From the NCBI GenBank assembly GCA_023398495.1, contig JAEWSG010000129.1, positions 37,368 to 101,367 of the forward strand: DNA of 64,000 nucleotides, in the 5' to 3' direction. The notes under the pieces were generated by a model. The model saw only the letters and a program-made list of their open reading frames with translations, made no database searches and was not told the DNA's origin. Source of the stretch: Bacillota bacterium (lineage in GTDB: Bacteria > Bacillota > Clostridia > Acetivibrionales > Acetivibrionaceae). The translations under genes and the position numbers were made by a program. This document shows positions 1 through 8,899 of the stretch, piece by piece. Numbering within the stretch: the stretch's first letter is position 1; each line of letters starts with the position of its first letter.

Positions 1-418
1 TGACTTCCTTGTACATAGGCTGAAGTGACATTACTTCATTAAACAGAAGTCTGTTTTCATCTTTTCGGGCAATACCGTCCTCAAAACCTGTACTTTTTTT
101 CTGGGATACAACCTTGTCCGACAGAAACACTCTTTTAACCCAAGAACTCCTCAGTATATCTTTACAAACATTGATAGCTATTTTAATTATCCATGTTTTC
201 TCACTGCTTTCTCCCCTGAAACTTCCATACTTTTTGAAAACTCTGATAAATACTTCCTGAAAAGCATCCTCAGCTTTTTGCTTGTCTTTAAGATACATAT
301 AGGAAGTTCTGAGCACATCATTGCCATATGTGTCCATAAGTCTTTGCAATTCTTCTTCTATATCAAGTTTCAGGTTTTTATCTGGCTCATTCTCCTTCGG
401 TACCAAAAGGGAAATCAT
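1..418 (-). CDS. ECF RNA polymerase sigma factor, partial (3' end beyond window)
   Basis: The reading frame opens at an ATG (416-418) behind an AAGGAGG site and runs off the left edge, so about 139 N-terminal residues are visible. They match sigma-70 region 2 of extracytoplasmic-function factors: a helix with ELQRLMDTYGNDVLR, then YLKDKQKAEDAFQEVFIRVF, then the start of the region 2-4 linker with KTWIIKIAINVCKDILRS. The protein would direct RNA polymerase to a small regulon. A promoter-like TGAAGC-N17-CGTC lies just upstream and suggests autoregulation. Any partner anti-sigma gene would be outside the window. Confidence 0.88.
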   Translation of the reverse strand, partial: MISLLVPKENEPDKNLKLDIEEELQRLMDTYGNDVLRTSYMYLKDKQKAEDAFQEVFIRVFKKYGSFRGESSEKTWIIKIAINVCKDILRSSWVKRVFLSDKVVSQKKSTGFEDGIARKDENRLLFNEVMSLQPMYKEV

Positions 419-453
419 TATAAACCTCCTTCCTTTGTATCTTTCACTTATTA

Positions 454-480
454 GACGGACCAATATGTTTTTTCGCTTCA
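454..480 (-). promoter_or_regulatory. Putative autoregulated ECF-type promoter
   Basis: On the minus strand TGAAGC is followed by 17 bases and CGTC, about 35 bases before the sigma gene start. This resembles the -35 TGAAAC / -10 CGTC pattern of many ECF promoters. The second sigma gene in the window has a similar site. Confidence 0.45.
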
Positions 481-583
481 GGTTTTTTATTCCAACAGCA
501 AATTCTTAGCAGTAAATATAAACCCCCAGATACATTTGGTCATTACCACTCTTAGTACATTTACTCAGCAAATTTCTATGGAA

Positions 584-623
584 AAGGATGATTAGCAACA
601 CTTAATCATTGTTAATCATCCTT
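584..623. terminator. Inverted repeat downstream of the anti-sigma-like gene
   Basis: AAGGATGATTA at 584-594 is complementary to TAATCATCCTT at 613-623. It sits just past the stop codon of the minus-strand gene at 660 and could terminate that operon. There is no long T-tract on the minus strand, so termination is not certain. Confidence 0.4.
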
Positions 624-659
624 TAATATTGGTTTACAAACTCCAATCAGCTACCCTAT

Positions 660-2333
660 TCAGCTTAAACCCTCGTCATACCCGACTACAGTCCAAATCC
701 CCGTATTATCCTGTCTTATCAACCTCTTCAAGTATACCCTGCTTATTGTGGTTTTGTCCGCACCTACCTCTACTATAGCTGCTATTCCATCGTTTTGCGA
801 AATTTTCAGTTCTTCATACAAAACAGGATACTCTCCCTGAATACCTTCAGGAGAAATCTTCAAGCTGACAAAAACCTGAGCAACATATGCGGGGTCAAGC
901 TTCCATGGTGACTTTCCTGCATCTACGCTTTTTTGTTCATTTTTTTCAACTTCCATATCAACTGGAACTTCAATTTGTGGCTTACTTATTATTTTACCGT
1001 CAGCAGTTGGAATCTCAAACATACTACCCGACAAATCCTCTACAAATAGAGCCAATTCTTCCAAAGGTGCATTTCCGATAACAGCATATTCGAATCCAGA
1101 TTCCTGCCAACGTATAGAATTTATGTCGGTTACTCCTGCATATATACCACCTCCTGAAAGGATTCCAGAATCACCTTCAATGGGCGACTGAATTTCTGCA
1201 ATATTTCCGCCAACTTTCCCAAGTAACGATGTTACAGCTGGTCTAAATTCGCCTGTTGACTTACCCTGCAAAATAACTATCCTGTTTTCTCTATCCTGTG
1301 AAAAGTAATAAAACTTAACTATATTTGAATTATTAGCAACCGCTATACTCTCCAAATCATATTCTACCGGAACATTATCACATGCTTTTGGTACAAAACC
1401 CGAAATACTAATAGCTTCCTCAATATATCCAACCATTTGCTCTGGATTTGTATCTATTTCGTCAAATCCGCCAGGAAGACTATAAACAGTAAGCTCCGGT
1501 GGTATCTCAGAAGTAATTTCAATTTCAGAATAAGCTACAGTATATTGAATTGAATTCTTAGTACTGTTCTGCCTTTTTAGTGGTAACCTGTTCTCCTTGT
1601 CAATCCATATCCTGTATGGTTCTCCGCCATTTGGCCTAACTTCAACAATATTAGCCACCCTCCCTGAAACCCTATCTTCACCAGCGTCTTTAACATCTAT
1701 GGCATTTTTTACTTCCTCAATTTCTTTCCCTAACTCAAAAGTAAACCTATATGGATCCGGAAATGCACTAAAGATATATACTTTCTTTTCGTCAGGGCGA
1801 ATCTGCCATTTTTTCTGTCCGTTATTTACTGTTATAACCCCTTTAAAAAATCCTTCAAGCTCTTTAACATAATAGTTGCCCTCCTTATCAGTCCAGACTT
1901 CTCTTTTAGCCTGTATATGTTCTTTTCCATCTGCATTGGTCTCAATAATTTCAACTATTCCATGATATGCTTTCACTTCTTCAAAGGCTTGCTCCATAGC
2001 ATAGACAATATTGTTTCTTCCAAGTGGCAACACAGAATTTAAAATAATCACTATAGCAACAACTGCTGCTATTGCTGCTATTCCACCATACCAGGCTAAT
2101 TTCAGCTTTCTGTAGGAAGCCTTTCGTGATAACCGTTCATATACCAAATGAGTAACTTTATGCGGATAGTCAGCACCTGGAAGATCAGGTTCTCTCAATC
2201 TTCTGACCTTTTTCACCGTATCCATAAGTTCTTTAAGCTCCTTTGAATCAACTGATTCATTCGGTTCTTCCGGCCTTTTCTCTGCATTCAGGCTATCAAT
2301 ATAGTCTGACAATTTCTTCTCAATATTTCTCAT
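660..2333 (-). CDS. Membrane-anchored anti-sigma-like regulator with RseB/LolA-like extracytoplasmic part
   Basis: A 557-residue protein starting 11 bases after the adjacent sigma gene, so the two are probably cotranscribed. Residues 1-75 are charged and cytoplasmic. One transmembrane helix follows at about 80-103 (KLAWYGGIAAIAAVVAIVII). A long outer part follows, whose first half (roughly 110-290: MEQAFEEVKAYHGIVEI, WTDKEGNYYVKEL, WIDKENRLPLKRQ) resembles LolA/RseB-type lipoprotein-binding folds. The single-helix topology and pairing with an ECF sigma gene suggest it binds the sigma factor inside and senses a signal outside. A zinc-binding ZAS motif is not evident, so the anti-sigma role rests on topology and context. 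Confidence 0.65.
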   Translation of the reverse strand: MRNIEKKLSDYIDSLNAEKRPEEPNESVDSKELKELMDTVKKVRRLREPDLPGADYPHKVTHLVYERLSRKASYRKLKLAWYGGIAAIAAVVAIVIILNSVLPLGRNNIVYAMEQAFEEVKAYHGIVEIIETNADGKEHIQAKREVWTDKEGNYYVKELEGFFKGVITVNNGQKKWQIRPDEKKVYIFSAFPDPYRFTFELGKEIEEVKNAIDVKDAGEDRVSGRVANIVEVRPNGGEPYRIWIDKENRLPLKRQNSTKNSIQYTVAYSEIEITSEIPPELTVYSLPGGFDEIDTNPEQMVGYIEEAISISGFVPKACDNVPVEYDLESIAVANNSNIVKFYYFSQDRENRIVILQGKSTGEFRPAVTSLLGKVGGNIAEIQSPIEGDSGILSGGGIYAGVTDINSIRWQESGFEYAVIGNAPLEELALFVEDLSGSMFEIPTADGKIISKPQIEVPVDMEVEKNEQKSVDAGKSPWKLDPAYVAQVFVSLKISPEGIQGEYPVLYEELKISQNDGIAAIVEVGADKTTISRVYLKRLIRQDNTGIWTVVGYDEGLS

Positions 2334-2344
2334 AATTTTCCCTC

Positions 2345-2884
2345 CTAAAGTCCATCATCATTCTTAAGAATTACAGCCAGAATTTTCAAAGCTCTGTATT
2401 GTAACACTCGGATGGCACCTTCCTTTTTATTCATAATCTTTGCACACTCAGCCGTAGAGTAACCTTTAATTATCCTTAGTTCAATTATCATACGCTGCTC
2501 CTCACTTAAGCTGTTTAGAGCATTTCTAATTAAAGCTTTTTGTGCACTAGCCTCTGTAGTGTCCTCAACCGACACTTCCATGGGGTTAATTGCTTCAAGA
2601 TCAATGTTTACCCCTTCACACCTCTTCTTGCGCCATTTATCCCTTAGTATATTTAGCGAAACAGTTTTTAAAAAGCCAACATACTTTTCAATTTTAACAG
2701 TGCTGTTCTGTAAATGGGAAAGTGCCCTGACATAGGTTTCCTGAGTTATATCTTCGGCCTCCTGGCGGTTTTGCACCTTATAGTATATAAATCTGTATAC
2801 AGCTTCCCACGTAGAAGAACAAATTTCTTCTATTGCATTAAAGTCATCACAATGAGCCTTCTTATGCTTATCTTCTCCAAACAT
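2345..2884 (-). CDS. ECF RNA polymerase sigma factor
   Basis: 179 residues, the usual ECF length. Region 2 is at about 17-85 (WEAVYRFIYYKVQNRQEAED, then ITQETYVRAL) and region 4 at about 120-172 (LNSLSEEQRMIIELRIIKGY, then STAECAKIMNKKEGAIRVLQ), the helix-turn-helix that reads the -35 element. The start ATG has an AAGGAGA site at ideal spacing. The downstream gene at 660 encodes the probable membrane anti-sigma partner. The two form one transcription unit preceded by an ECF-like promoter at about 3002-3028. Confidence 0.93.
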   Translation of the reverse strand: MFGEDKHKKAHCDDFNAIEEICSSTWEAVYRFIYYKVQNRQEAEDITQETYVRALSHLQNSTVKIEKYVGFLKTVSLNILRDKWRKKRCEGVNIDLEAINPMEVSVEDTTEASAQKALIRNALNSLSEEQRMIIELRIIKGYSTAECAKIMNKKEGAIRVLQYRALKILAVILKNDDGL

Positions 2885-3001
2885 GTTCTTTATCTCCTTC
2901 TCGTTTCGCTTACGCTACACTTCTTGCCCATGCAACCTGTCCAGTTAATAGTGCAGCAGTTGAATGAATTTGATTGCTGTCTCTATGTATACAACAATAT
3001 T

Positions 3002-3028
3002 GACGAATGAGTACTACAAAATGTTACA
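3002..3028 (-). promoter_or_regulatory. Putative ECF-type promoter of the sigma/anti-sigma operon
   Basis: The minus strand reads TGTAAC, 17 bases, CGTC, about 120 bases before the sigma gene start. The rest of the 2885-3256 gap holds no supportable gene. The plus-strand superoxide dismutase promoter must also lie there but is not clear. Confidence 0.4.
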
Positions 3029-3256
3029 TGAAAATATTGTCTTTTATAGCATCTTCAAATATTCTTATAAAATCTAAATGCTCCTTTGACTATAAATGGC
3101 TTTTTAATTCAGATGCTTAAAGTGATGAAAGGTCCCAACCCATCAATCCACATAACCCTTCAGCTACAAGGCATCCAGTCATTTTAGCACAGTATCTACA
3201 TAAAATGAATAATCTATAGTAGTATATAAAACAAATATAAGGAGACCTTTAATAAC

Positions 3257-3931
3257 ATGCAGTATACAAACACAATGATTCTTCCGGGACAACATCAATT
3301 ACCTCCACTTCCATATGCATATAACGCTCTTGAACCGATAATAAGTGCAAGAACGCTTAAAATTCATCATGACAAACATCACAAATCCTATGTCGATGGT
3401 CTGAATAAAGCCGAAATCAACCTTGTTGAAGCACGCAACCAAAATGATTACAAGTATATAAAATACTTGGAAAACGAGCTTGCCTTCAATGGTTCCGGAC
3501 ATATTTTACACAGCATTTTCTGGACAATTATGGCTCCGATAGGAATGGGAGGACAGCCTGGTCCCTACACTATTAACCAGATTAATAGCTACTTCGGTAA
3601 TTTTAACTCCTTTAGAGAACAATTTAAAAACGCAACCGAAAAGGTTGAAGCATCTGGTTGGGGATTGCTGACTTGGCAGCCAACATGGAGACGAATGGAA
3701 ATCTTACAGGCAGAAAAGCACCAAAACCTGACGCAATGGAGTGGAATTCCCATTCTGGTTTGTGACGTATGGGAACACGCTTATTATCTGGACTACCAGA
3801 ACGAACGTAAGAAATTTATCGATGCCTGGTGGAATTTGATTAACTGGTATGAAGTTGAAAGGAGACTGCTCCTGGCAATGAACGGTCACGTACCGCTTAT
3901 ACTTATGAACAATAACTTTCAGCCCGGATAA
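3257..3931 (+). CDS. sodA: Superoxide dismutase, Fe/Mn type
   Basis: 224 residues with the full Fe/Mn-SOD fold. The N-terminal domain begins QLPPLPYAYNALEPIISART and carries the first metal histidine in KIHHDKHHKSYVDGLN. The second histidine is in GSGHILHSIFW. The C-terminal domain supplies the Asp and His of DVWEHAYYLDYQNERKKF. The enzyme converts superoxide to oxygen and hydrogen peroxide in the cytoplasm, a normal oxygen defence for an anaerobe. A GGAG site lies upstream. Fe or Mn preference cannot be read from sequence alone. The gene stands alone between the sigma operon and the peptide locus. Confidence 0.93.
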   Translation: MQYTNTMILPGQHQLPPLPYAYNALEPIISARTLKIHHDKHHKSYVDGLNKAEINLVEARNQNDYKYIKYLENELAFNGSGHILHSIFWTIMAPIGMGGQPGPYTINQINSYFGNFNSFREQFKNATEKVEASGWGLLTWQPTWRRMEILQAEKHQNLTQWSGIPILVCDVWEHAYYLDYQNERKKFIDAWWNLINWYEVERRLLLAMNGHVPLILMNNNFQPG

Positions 3932-3995
3932 AATGAACCTCCAAGGATTTGGCAAATCTACTTGTTGCAATAGTTTACCGAATCCTTGCAGTTTC

Positions 3996-4048
3996 TCCTT
4001 ACTAACCTATGTCAATCTTGTATCAAGAGCAACATAGGTTAGTAAGGA
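3996..4048. repeat. 17-bp inverted repeat after sodA
   Basis: TCCTTACTAACCTATGT (3996-4012) is repeated as its exact reverse complement at 4032-4048 around a 19-base loop. It could terminate sodA transcription, although only a weak T-rich stretch follows. It may instead be a small palindromic element. Confidence 0.5.
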
Positions 4049-4156
4049 TTGCTATAGAAAATCAAGGGTGTATTTAATTATCGTGCACCCGAAAATCAAT
4101 CGGCTGCTTCACATATTAACATTTTTTTGATACTATAATCATATAAAATTATAGGA

Positions 4157-6349
4157 TTGGAACAAAGTGTTATGTTCAATCGTTTTAATAAAAATTACAA
4201 ATGTGTACGACAATATGATATCACTGACTGCGGTGCAGCATGTCTATCAAGCATTTCCCGTTTTTATGGCCTTAAAATTTCTCTTACCAAAATCCGGGAA
4301 ATGGCAGGTACGGATACTATGGGTACAAATGCTTACGGTTTAATTCTTGCTGCAAAAAAACTTGGCTTTAAAGCAAACGGAGTTAAAGCGTCAAAGGAAG
4401 ATTTGGTGAAGGATTTTAAGTTGCCTGCCATCGCAAATGTAATTGTCGACAATAAACTTACTCATTTTGTTGTTATTTATTCTATAAAAAATAATGTTGT
4501 TATTGTAGCTGATCCTGATAAAGGAATAGTTCGGCACTCCCTGGATTTTTTCAGTTCCATATGGACGGGTGGACTAATTTTACTTGAACCTGATAAGCAT
4601 TTTAAAAAGGGCAATTATACCCAAAGCATGTTGCTAAAATTCGTAGGATTACTCAAACCATTACGCCGCACTCTTTTGGTTATATTTCTTGCATCACTTT
4701 TATATACCGGCTTAGGTCTTGCAGGTTCTTTTTATATAAAGTTTCTCTTTGACGATCTTATGGACTTTGACAAGTTAGCTAGTCTTCATTATGTTTCAAT
4801 AGCCTTTGTAATTTTATTTGTTATTCAGATATCTTTGAATTTTTACAGAAATTTTCTTCTAACCAAACTTACTATAAGCATCGATAAATCGATAATGATG
4901 GAATACTACTCCCATGTGCTTAAGCTTCCTATGAATTTTTTCAATTCAAGAAAGTCCGGAGAAATACTGTCGAGGTTTATGGATGCCTCTAAAATAAGGG
5001 AAGCAATTTCCGGTGCCGTACTCACAATAATGATTGATACTATTATGGCTTTTGTTGGAGGAATCCTGCTGTATATGCAAAGCCCTGTTCTCTTTCTGAT
5101 ATCCGTTGTAATTATTTTACTATACGGAATTATCGTTACAGCTTTTAACATACCTATAAAAAATGCAAACAGAAAAATAATGGAGGACAATGCACAGTTG
5201 ACCTCTTCCCTGGTTGAATCCATCAAAGGCATTGAAACGGTAAAATCCTTTTGTGCTGAACTTCAAACAGAAAAGAACACCAGCAAGAAGTTAGATACAT
5301 TGATAAAAAGTAGCTTTAAAGAAAGTTTGCTTCAAATAAACCTGTCTTCACTTACAGGCCTTGTCGCCGGTCTAGGAGGAATTATTATTCTTTGGGCAGG
5401 TGCATACAATATTATAATGGGAACCATAAGTCCCGGTCAGCTGCTTGCATTTAATTCATTGCTTGTATACTTTCTGTCTCCCATAAGAAATCTAATTGAT
5501 CTTCAGCCGCTTATTCAAACTGCCGTTGTAGCTTCTAACCGACTTGGTGAAATACTTGAGCTCAAAACCGAAAGTGATTTATGGTCGGTTAAAAACACTT
5601 TGCAAGAATCTTTAAAAGGGGATATCGAGTTCAAAAATGTGAGTTTTCGCTACGGCACTAGAAATCTTGTGCTAAAGAATATAGATCTGACTATACCTAA
5701 AGGTCAAAAAGTCGCCTTAGTAGGAGAGAGCGGTTCCGGAAAAACCACATTGGTAAGGCTTTTACTGAATTACTACACCCCTGAACAGGGAGATATCTTG
5801 ATATCAAAGCAAAACCTCAAAGACTTTGACATTAAACTATTGAGAAAAAAGATTGCATTTATTTCTCAAGATGTTTTTATTTTCAGCGGTACCGTAAAAG
5901 AAAATCTTAGCATAGGTTCAGAAGATGTCGATAAAATCGATAATAACGAAATAGTAAAAGCGTGCAAAATGGCAAGAGCCCATGAATTTATCGAAAATCT
6001 TCCCCTCGGATATGATACCTATTTACAAGAAGATGGCTCAAACCTCTCTGAAGGCCAGAAACAACGACTTGCAATTGCAAGAGCAATTCTTAAAGATCCT
6101 GATATTCTTATAATGGATGAGGCAACCAGTAATCTTGATACCATTACCGAAAACTACATCAAAGAGACAATAACTAATTTTGCATCGGATATCACCGTCA
6201 TAATAATCGCTCACAGGCTCAGTACCGTTGTAAACTGCGACAAAATTTATGTTCTCGATAAAGGTGAAATAATCGAGAGCGGTTCTCACAATGAGCTTAT
6301 GGTTCTAGACAGCTACTATCGTAAAATGTGGCAACACACCGAATTATAG
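4157..6349 (+). CDS. Peptidase C39-containing ABC transporter (double-glycine peptide exporter)
   Basis: 730 residues in the standard order. First is a C39 cysteine protease (about 1-150) with catalytic Cys in DITDCGAACLSS, His in THFVVIY and Asp in VADPDKG. Then come about six membrane helices (roughly 165-440). Last is an ATPase with Walker A GESGSGKTT, signature LSEGQKQRLAIARA and Walker B ILIMDEATSNLD. Such proteins cut leaders after GG and export the mature peptide. The precursor at 8502 ends its leader in MTGG, an obvious substrate. The frame opens at a TTG; an in-frame ATG at 4172 is an alternative, and neither has a strong ribosome site. Confidence 0.92.
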   Translation: MEQSVMFNRFNKNYKCVRQYDITDCGAACLSSISRFYGLKISLTKIREMAGTDTMGTNAYGLILAAKKLGFKANGVKASKEDLVKDFKLPAIANVIVDNKLTHFVVIYSIKNNVVIVADPDKGIVRHSLDFFSSIWTGGLILLEPDKHFKKGNYTQSMLLKFVGLLKPLRRTLLVIFLASLLYTGLGLAGSFYIKFLFDDLMDFDKLASLHYVSIAFVILFVIQISLNFYRNFLLTKLTISIDKSIMMEYYSHVLKLPMNFFNSRKSGEILSRFMDASKIREAISGAVLTIMIDTIMAFVGGILLYMQSPVLFLISVVIILLYGIIVTAFNIPIKNANRKIMEDNAQLTSSLVESIKGIETVKSFCAELQTEKNTSKKLDTLIKSSFKESLLQINLSSLTGLVAGLGGIIILWAGAYNIIMGTISPGQLLAFNSLLVYFLSPIRNLIDLQPLIQTAVVASNRLGEILELKTESDLWSVKNTLQESLKGDIEFKNVSFRYGTRNLVLKNIDLTIPKGQKVALVGESGSGKTTLVRLLLNYYTPEQGDILISKQNLKDFDIKLLRKKIAFISQDVFIFSGTVKENLSIGSEDVDKIDNNEIVKACKMARAHEFIENLPLGYDTYLQEDGSNLSEGQKQRLAIARAILKDPDILIMDEATSNLDTITENYIKETITNFASDITVIIIAHRLSTVVNCDKIYVLDKGEIIESGSHNELMVLDSYYRKMWQHTEL

Positions 6350-6861
6350 GTTTAAGGGTTTTCAAACAAACAATTATTCCAGGGTACAGTTTTTGCTTTT
6401 GTAACATATTATTCCAGGTATCGGTTATTTACCTGATACCACCTAACCAAAATTTTTATTTTGAGCTTTGACTTGTTATTAATAATGCTATACAATAAAT
6501 GTAAAGAATTGTTTTTCCATGTCATCATCTAGTGCTTCTTTATAAATCGCGAAAATGATTTTACAATGACAAATTGAATTTTCACGATAATAAATCAAGG
6601 AAATTGAAGCACGATGTAAAATCTTTATCACGTTTAATATAATAAACAAAGGATTGTTATAGAGATAAAATTTTTATTACTGATTTTTTGAAACACTTTA
6701 TTGGGGAGCCTTTTAGTTAATTAATATCATCTTCTAATCGCCTTATTCTCTACGTCTATACCTTTTATACAAACTAACTCTCTATTCCCCAATCAACAAT
6801 AATGTATAATGCAATTTTCATATTAATTTAAGTAATTTTAGGGTAAGGAGAGTGTATAAAT
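6350..6861. other. 512-bp intergenic region before the radical SAM gene
   Basis: AT-rich, with no open frame of note. It includes a hairpin with GGTATC (6418-6423) facing GATACC (6435-6440) downstream of the exporter, and must contain the promoter of the radical SAM/precursor operon. I could not assign the promoter boxes with confidence. Confidence 0.5.
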
Positions 6862-8388
6862 ATGAATAGTCCTGTTACTGCTGTTTGGGAAATTACGATG
6901 GGGTGCAACATGCGTTGCAAACACTGTGGTTCCAGCTGCGAAAATGCTTTGGAAGGAGAACTTTCAACTCAAGAAGTTCTAAAGCTCTGCGACGATATGG
7001 GTAAGTTGGGTTTTCAATGGATTACCTTGTCCGGGGGAGAGCCTACGACGCGTAAAGACTGGGATCTCATAGCCAAAAGACTTAAGGAAAACGGTATAAT
7101 CCCAAATATGATCACCAACGGCTGGCTCATGAACGAAGAAATAGCCGACAGAGCTGTTAATGCCGGCATCAACACAATTGCAATAAGTGTTGACGGTCTC
7201 GAAGAAACTCATGATTTCATACGAAAAAAAGATTCTTTTAAAAGAATCATGCATGCTTTCGACATTCTGAAAACAAAAAAAATCAATTACTCCGCTATTA
7301 CTACAATAAACAACCGGAATATAAAAGAACTACCCGAACTCAGAGAAATTTTAATCGAAAAGGGTGTAATGGGTTGGCAACTTCAGCTTGGTCTTCCCAT
7401 GGGTAACATGGCTAAAAACAGCGATCTTGTAGCCCAACCTCATCACATGAATGATGTAATCGAATTTTCCTATAACACCATGATGGAAGGTCACAACATA
7501 GATGTCCAGCTTGCTGACTGCATCGGCTATTATAACCTTAAGGAAATAGAAGTCCGCAAAAAGAGCCTCGGGGTTGAAGAATATGCCTGGACTGGCTGCG
7601 GGGCTGGAAAATACAGTCTTGGAATACTTCATAACGGCGATATATTAGGTTGTACATCAGTAAGGGATAAAAGTTTTATAGAAGGAAACGCTCTGAAAAC
7701 CCCTCTTATTGAAATCTGGGAAAATCCAGATAGTTTTGCCTGGAACAGGAAGCTTACAAAGGATCAACTAAGCGGAATATGCAAAAAATGCGTATTCGGG
7801 AATCAATGTCTTGGAGGTTGTTCTAACACCCGTTTGACTATGGAAGGTAATGTTTATGGCGAGAACAGATACTGTTCGTACAATTTTGCTATTAGTACCG
7901 CTAAAAATCAACTTGATAAAATTGAAGATATCAGTGAAATAATGTCAAAGGCACAAAAGTTTATAGATAATAACAACTTTCAGCTGGCAGAAATAATGCT
8001 TTCAAAGGCTATAGAGAAAGACAGTACTAATTTAAAAGCTCATGAACTCTATGGTTTTGTAAGCTTTATGCTGGGAAACTATTTGGATGCAAAAAAGGCA
8101 AATGAAGCAATACTTGACAAAGAGCCTGATAATGCATATGCAAACAAGGGAATGGGCCTTAGCTTAGGAAGACTTGGAGAGGTAAATAAGGGAATTGAGT
8201 ACTTGAGAAAAGCAATCAGCCTTTCAGACGAGAATTTTACAGATCCTTACCATGATCTGGCTGTTCTGCTTTTGGAAAACGACAGAAGGGAAGAAGCTTT
8301 AAAAATCATTGAGGAAGGCAGAAAAAAATATCCCTCCTTTGAATCAAAAAGCAAAGATTTATATGAACTGCTTACACATGCTTCCTAG
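6862..8388 (+). CDS. Radical SAM/SPASM peptide-modifying enzyme with C-terminal TPR repeats
   Basis: 508 residues. The radical SAM core begins at once with the 4Fe-4S motif CNMRCKHC and a GGEP SAM-binding motif (LSGGEPTTRKDW). A SPASM-type region with auxiliary-cluster cysteines covers about 250-340 (CGAGKYSLGILHNGDILGC, CKKCVFGNQCLGGCSNTR, YC). Residues about 370-505 are tetratricopeptide repeats (ALEKDS-like helices, GNYLDAKKANEAIL, KGIEYLRKAISL), which may grip the repetitive substrate. An AAGGAG site precedes the ATG. The next gene, 113 bases downstream, is a double-glycine precursor peptide, so the likely role is post-translational modification of it. The bond formed cannot be read from the sequence. 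Confidence 0.88.
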   Translation: MNSPVTAVWEITMGCNMRCKHCGSSCENALEGELSTQEVLKLCDDMGKLGFQWITLSGGEPTTRKDWDLIAKRLKENGIIPNMITNGWLMNEEIADRAVNAGINTIAISVDGLEETHDFIRKKDSFKRIMHAFDILKTKKINYSAITTINNRNIKELPELREILIEKGVMGWQLQLGLPMGNMAKNSDLVAQPHHMNDVIEFSYNTMMEGHNIDVQLADCIGYYNLKEIEVRKKSLGVEEYAWTGCGAGKYSLGILHNGDILGCTSVRDKSFIEGNALKTPLIEIWENPDSFAWNRKLTKDQLSGICKKCVFGNQCLGGCSNTRLTMEGNVYGENRYCSYNFAISTAKNQLDKIEDISEIMSKAQKFIDNNNFQLAEIMLSKAIEKDSTNLKAHELYGFVSFMLGNYLDAKKANEAILDKEPDNAYANKGMGLSLGRLGEVNKGIEYLRKAISLSDENFTDPYHDLAVLLLENDRREEALKIIEEGRKKYPSFESKSKDLYELLTHAS

Positions 8389-8501
8389 TGCCTCTACGAG
8401 GTAACTGGATAGCATAAAGTTAACCAGTCACAAAAGCATTATAGAGATAAATTGCTTTTGTATGGTATATATCAACACCTGATGCAAAGGAGGTGAAAAT
8501 A

Positions 8502-8741
8502 ATGTCTGATTCAAAAAAATTAAACATTGGTACCGAAATGACAGATGATGAGCTTATGGAAATGACCGGTGGTTCTACATTCAGTATTGCGTGCGAGAAG
8601 CAATATGCTTTTAGACCCGCTACTCCTGGTCTTAAGTATGGCATTCCTGTAGCTAAGTATGGCATCCAACCTATAGAACAACCTTTATACGGTATCAAAC
8701 CAATTGAAATGCCATTGTATGGTATTAAACCTGTTTTTTGA
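8502..8741 (+). CDS. RiPP precursor peptide with double-glycine leader and four YGI repeats
   Basis: 79 residues, started at the ATG 8 bases after an AAAGGAGGTGA site (an upstream in-frame GTG overlaps that site). The leader ends in ELMEMTGG (residues 17-24), the processing signal for C39 exporters such as the one at 4157. The core contains KYGIPVA, KYGIQPIEQP, LYGIKPIEMP and LYGIKPVF: four Tyr-Gly-Ile-x-Pro units, three of them spaced 10 residues apart. There is only one cysteine, so multiple thioether rings are unlikely. Crosslinks at the repeated Tyr, Ile or Lys positions are more plausible, but this is inference. Position directly after the radical SAM gene supports it being the substrate. 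Confidence 0.85.
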   Translation: MSDSKKLNIGTEMTDDELMEMTGGSTFSIACEKQYAFRPATPGLKYGIPVAKYGIQPIEQPLYGIKPIEMPLYGIKPVF

Positions 8742-8758
8742 TTTTACTTTTTATGGGG

Positions 8759-8786
8759 GGCATAGTACTAAACTATGCCTTTTTTT
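8759..8786 (+). terminator. Rho-independent terminator after the precursor gene
   Basis: GGCATAGT, a 5-base loop, ACTATGCC, then seven Ts. It would end most transcripts after the precursor, so the downstream thioredoxin-CcdA gene probably relies on readthrough or its own promoter. Confidence 0.85.
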
Positions 8787-8899
8787 CGTAAAAAGTTCTT
8801 GCAAAAAGCAATAAAGTAATAGATGATTATTATAGATGATTATTTTATATCATTGAAATAATTAAGGATAGAAAAAATACTATAAGGGGAATCAGTGGA

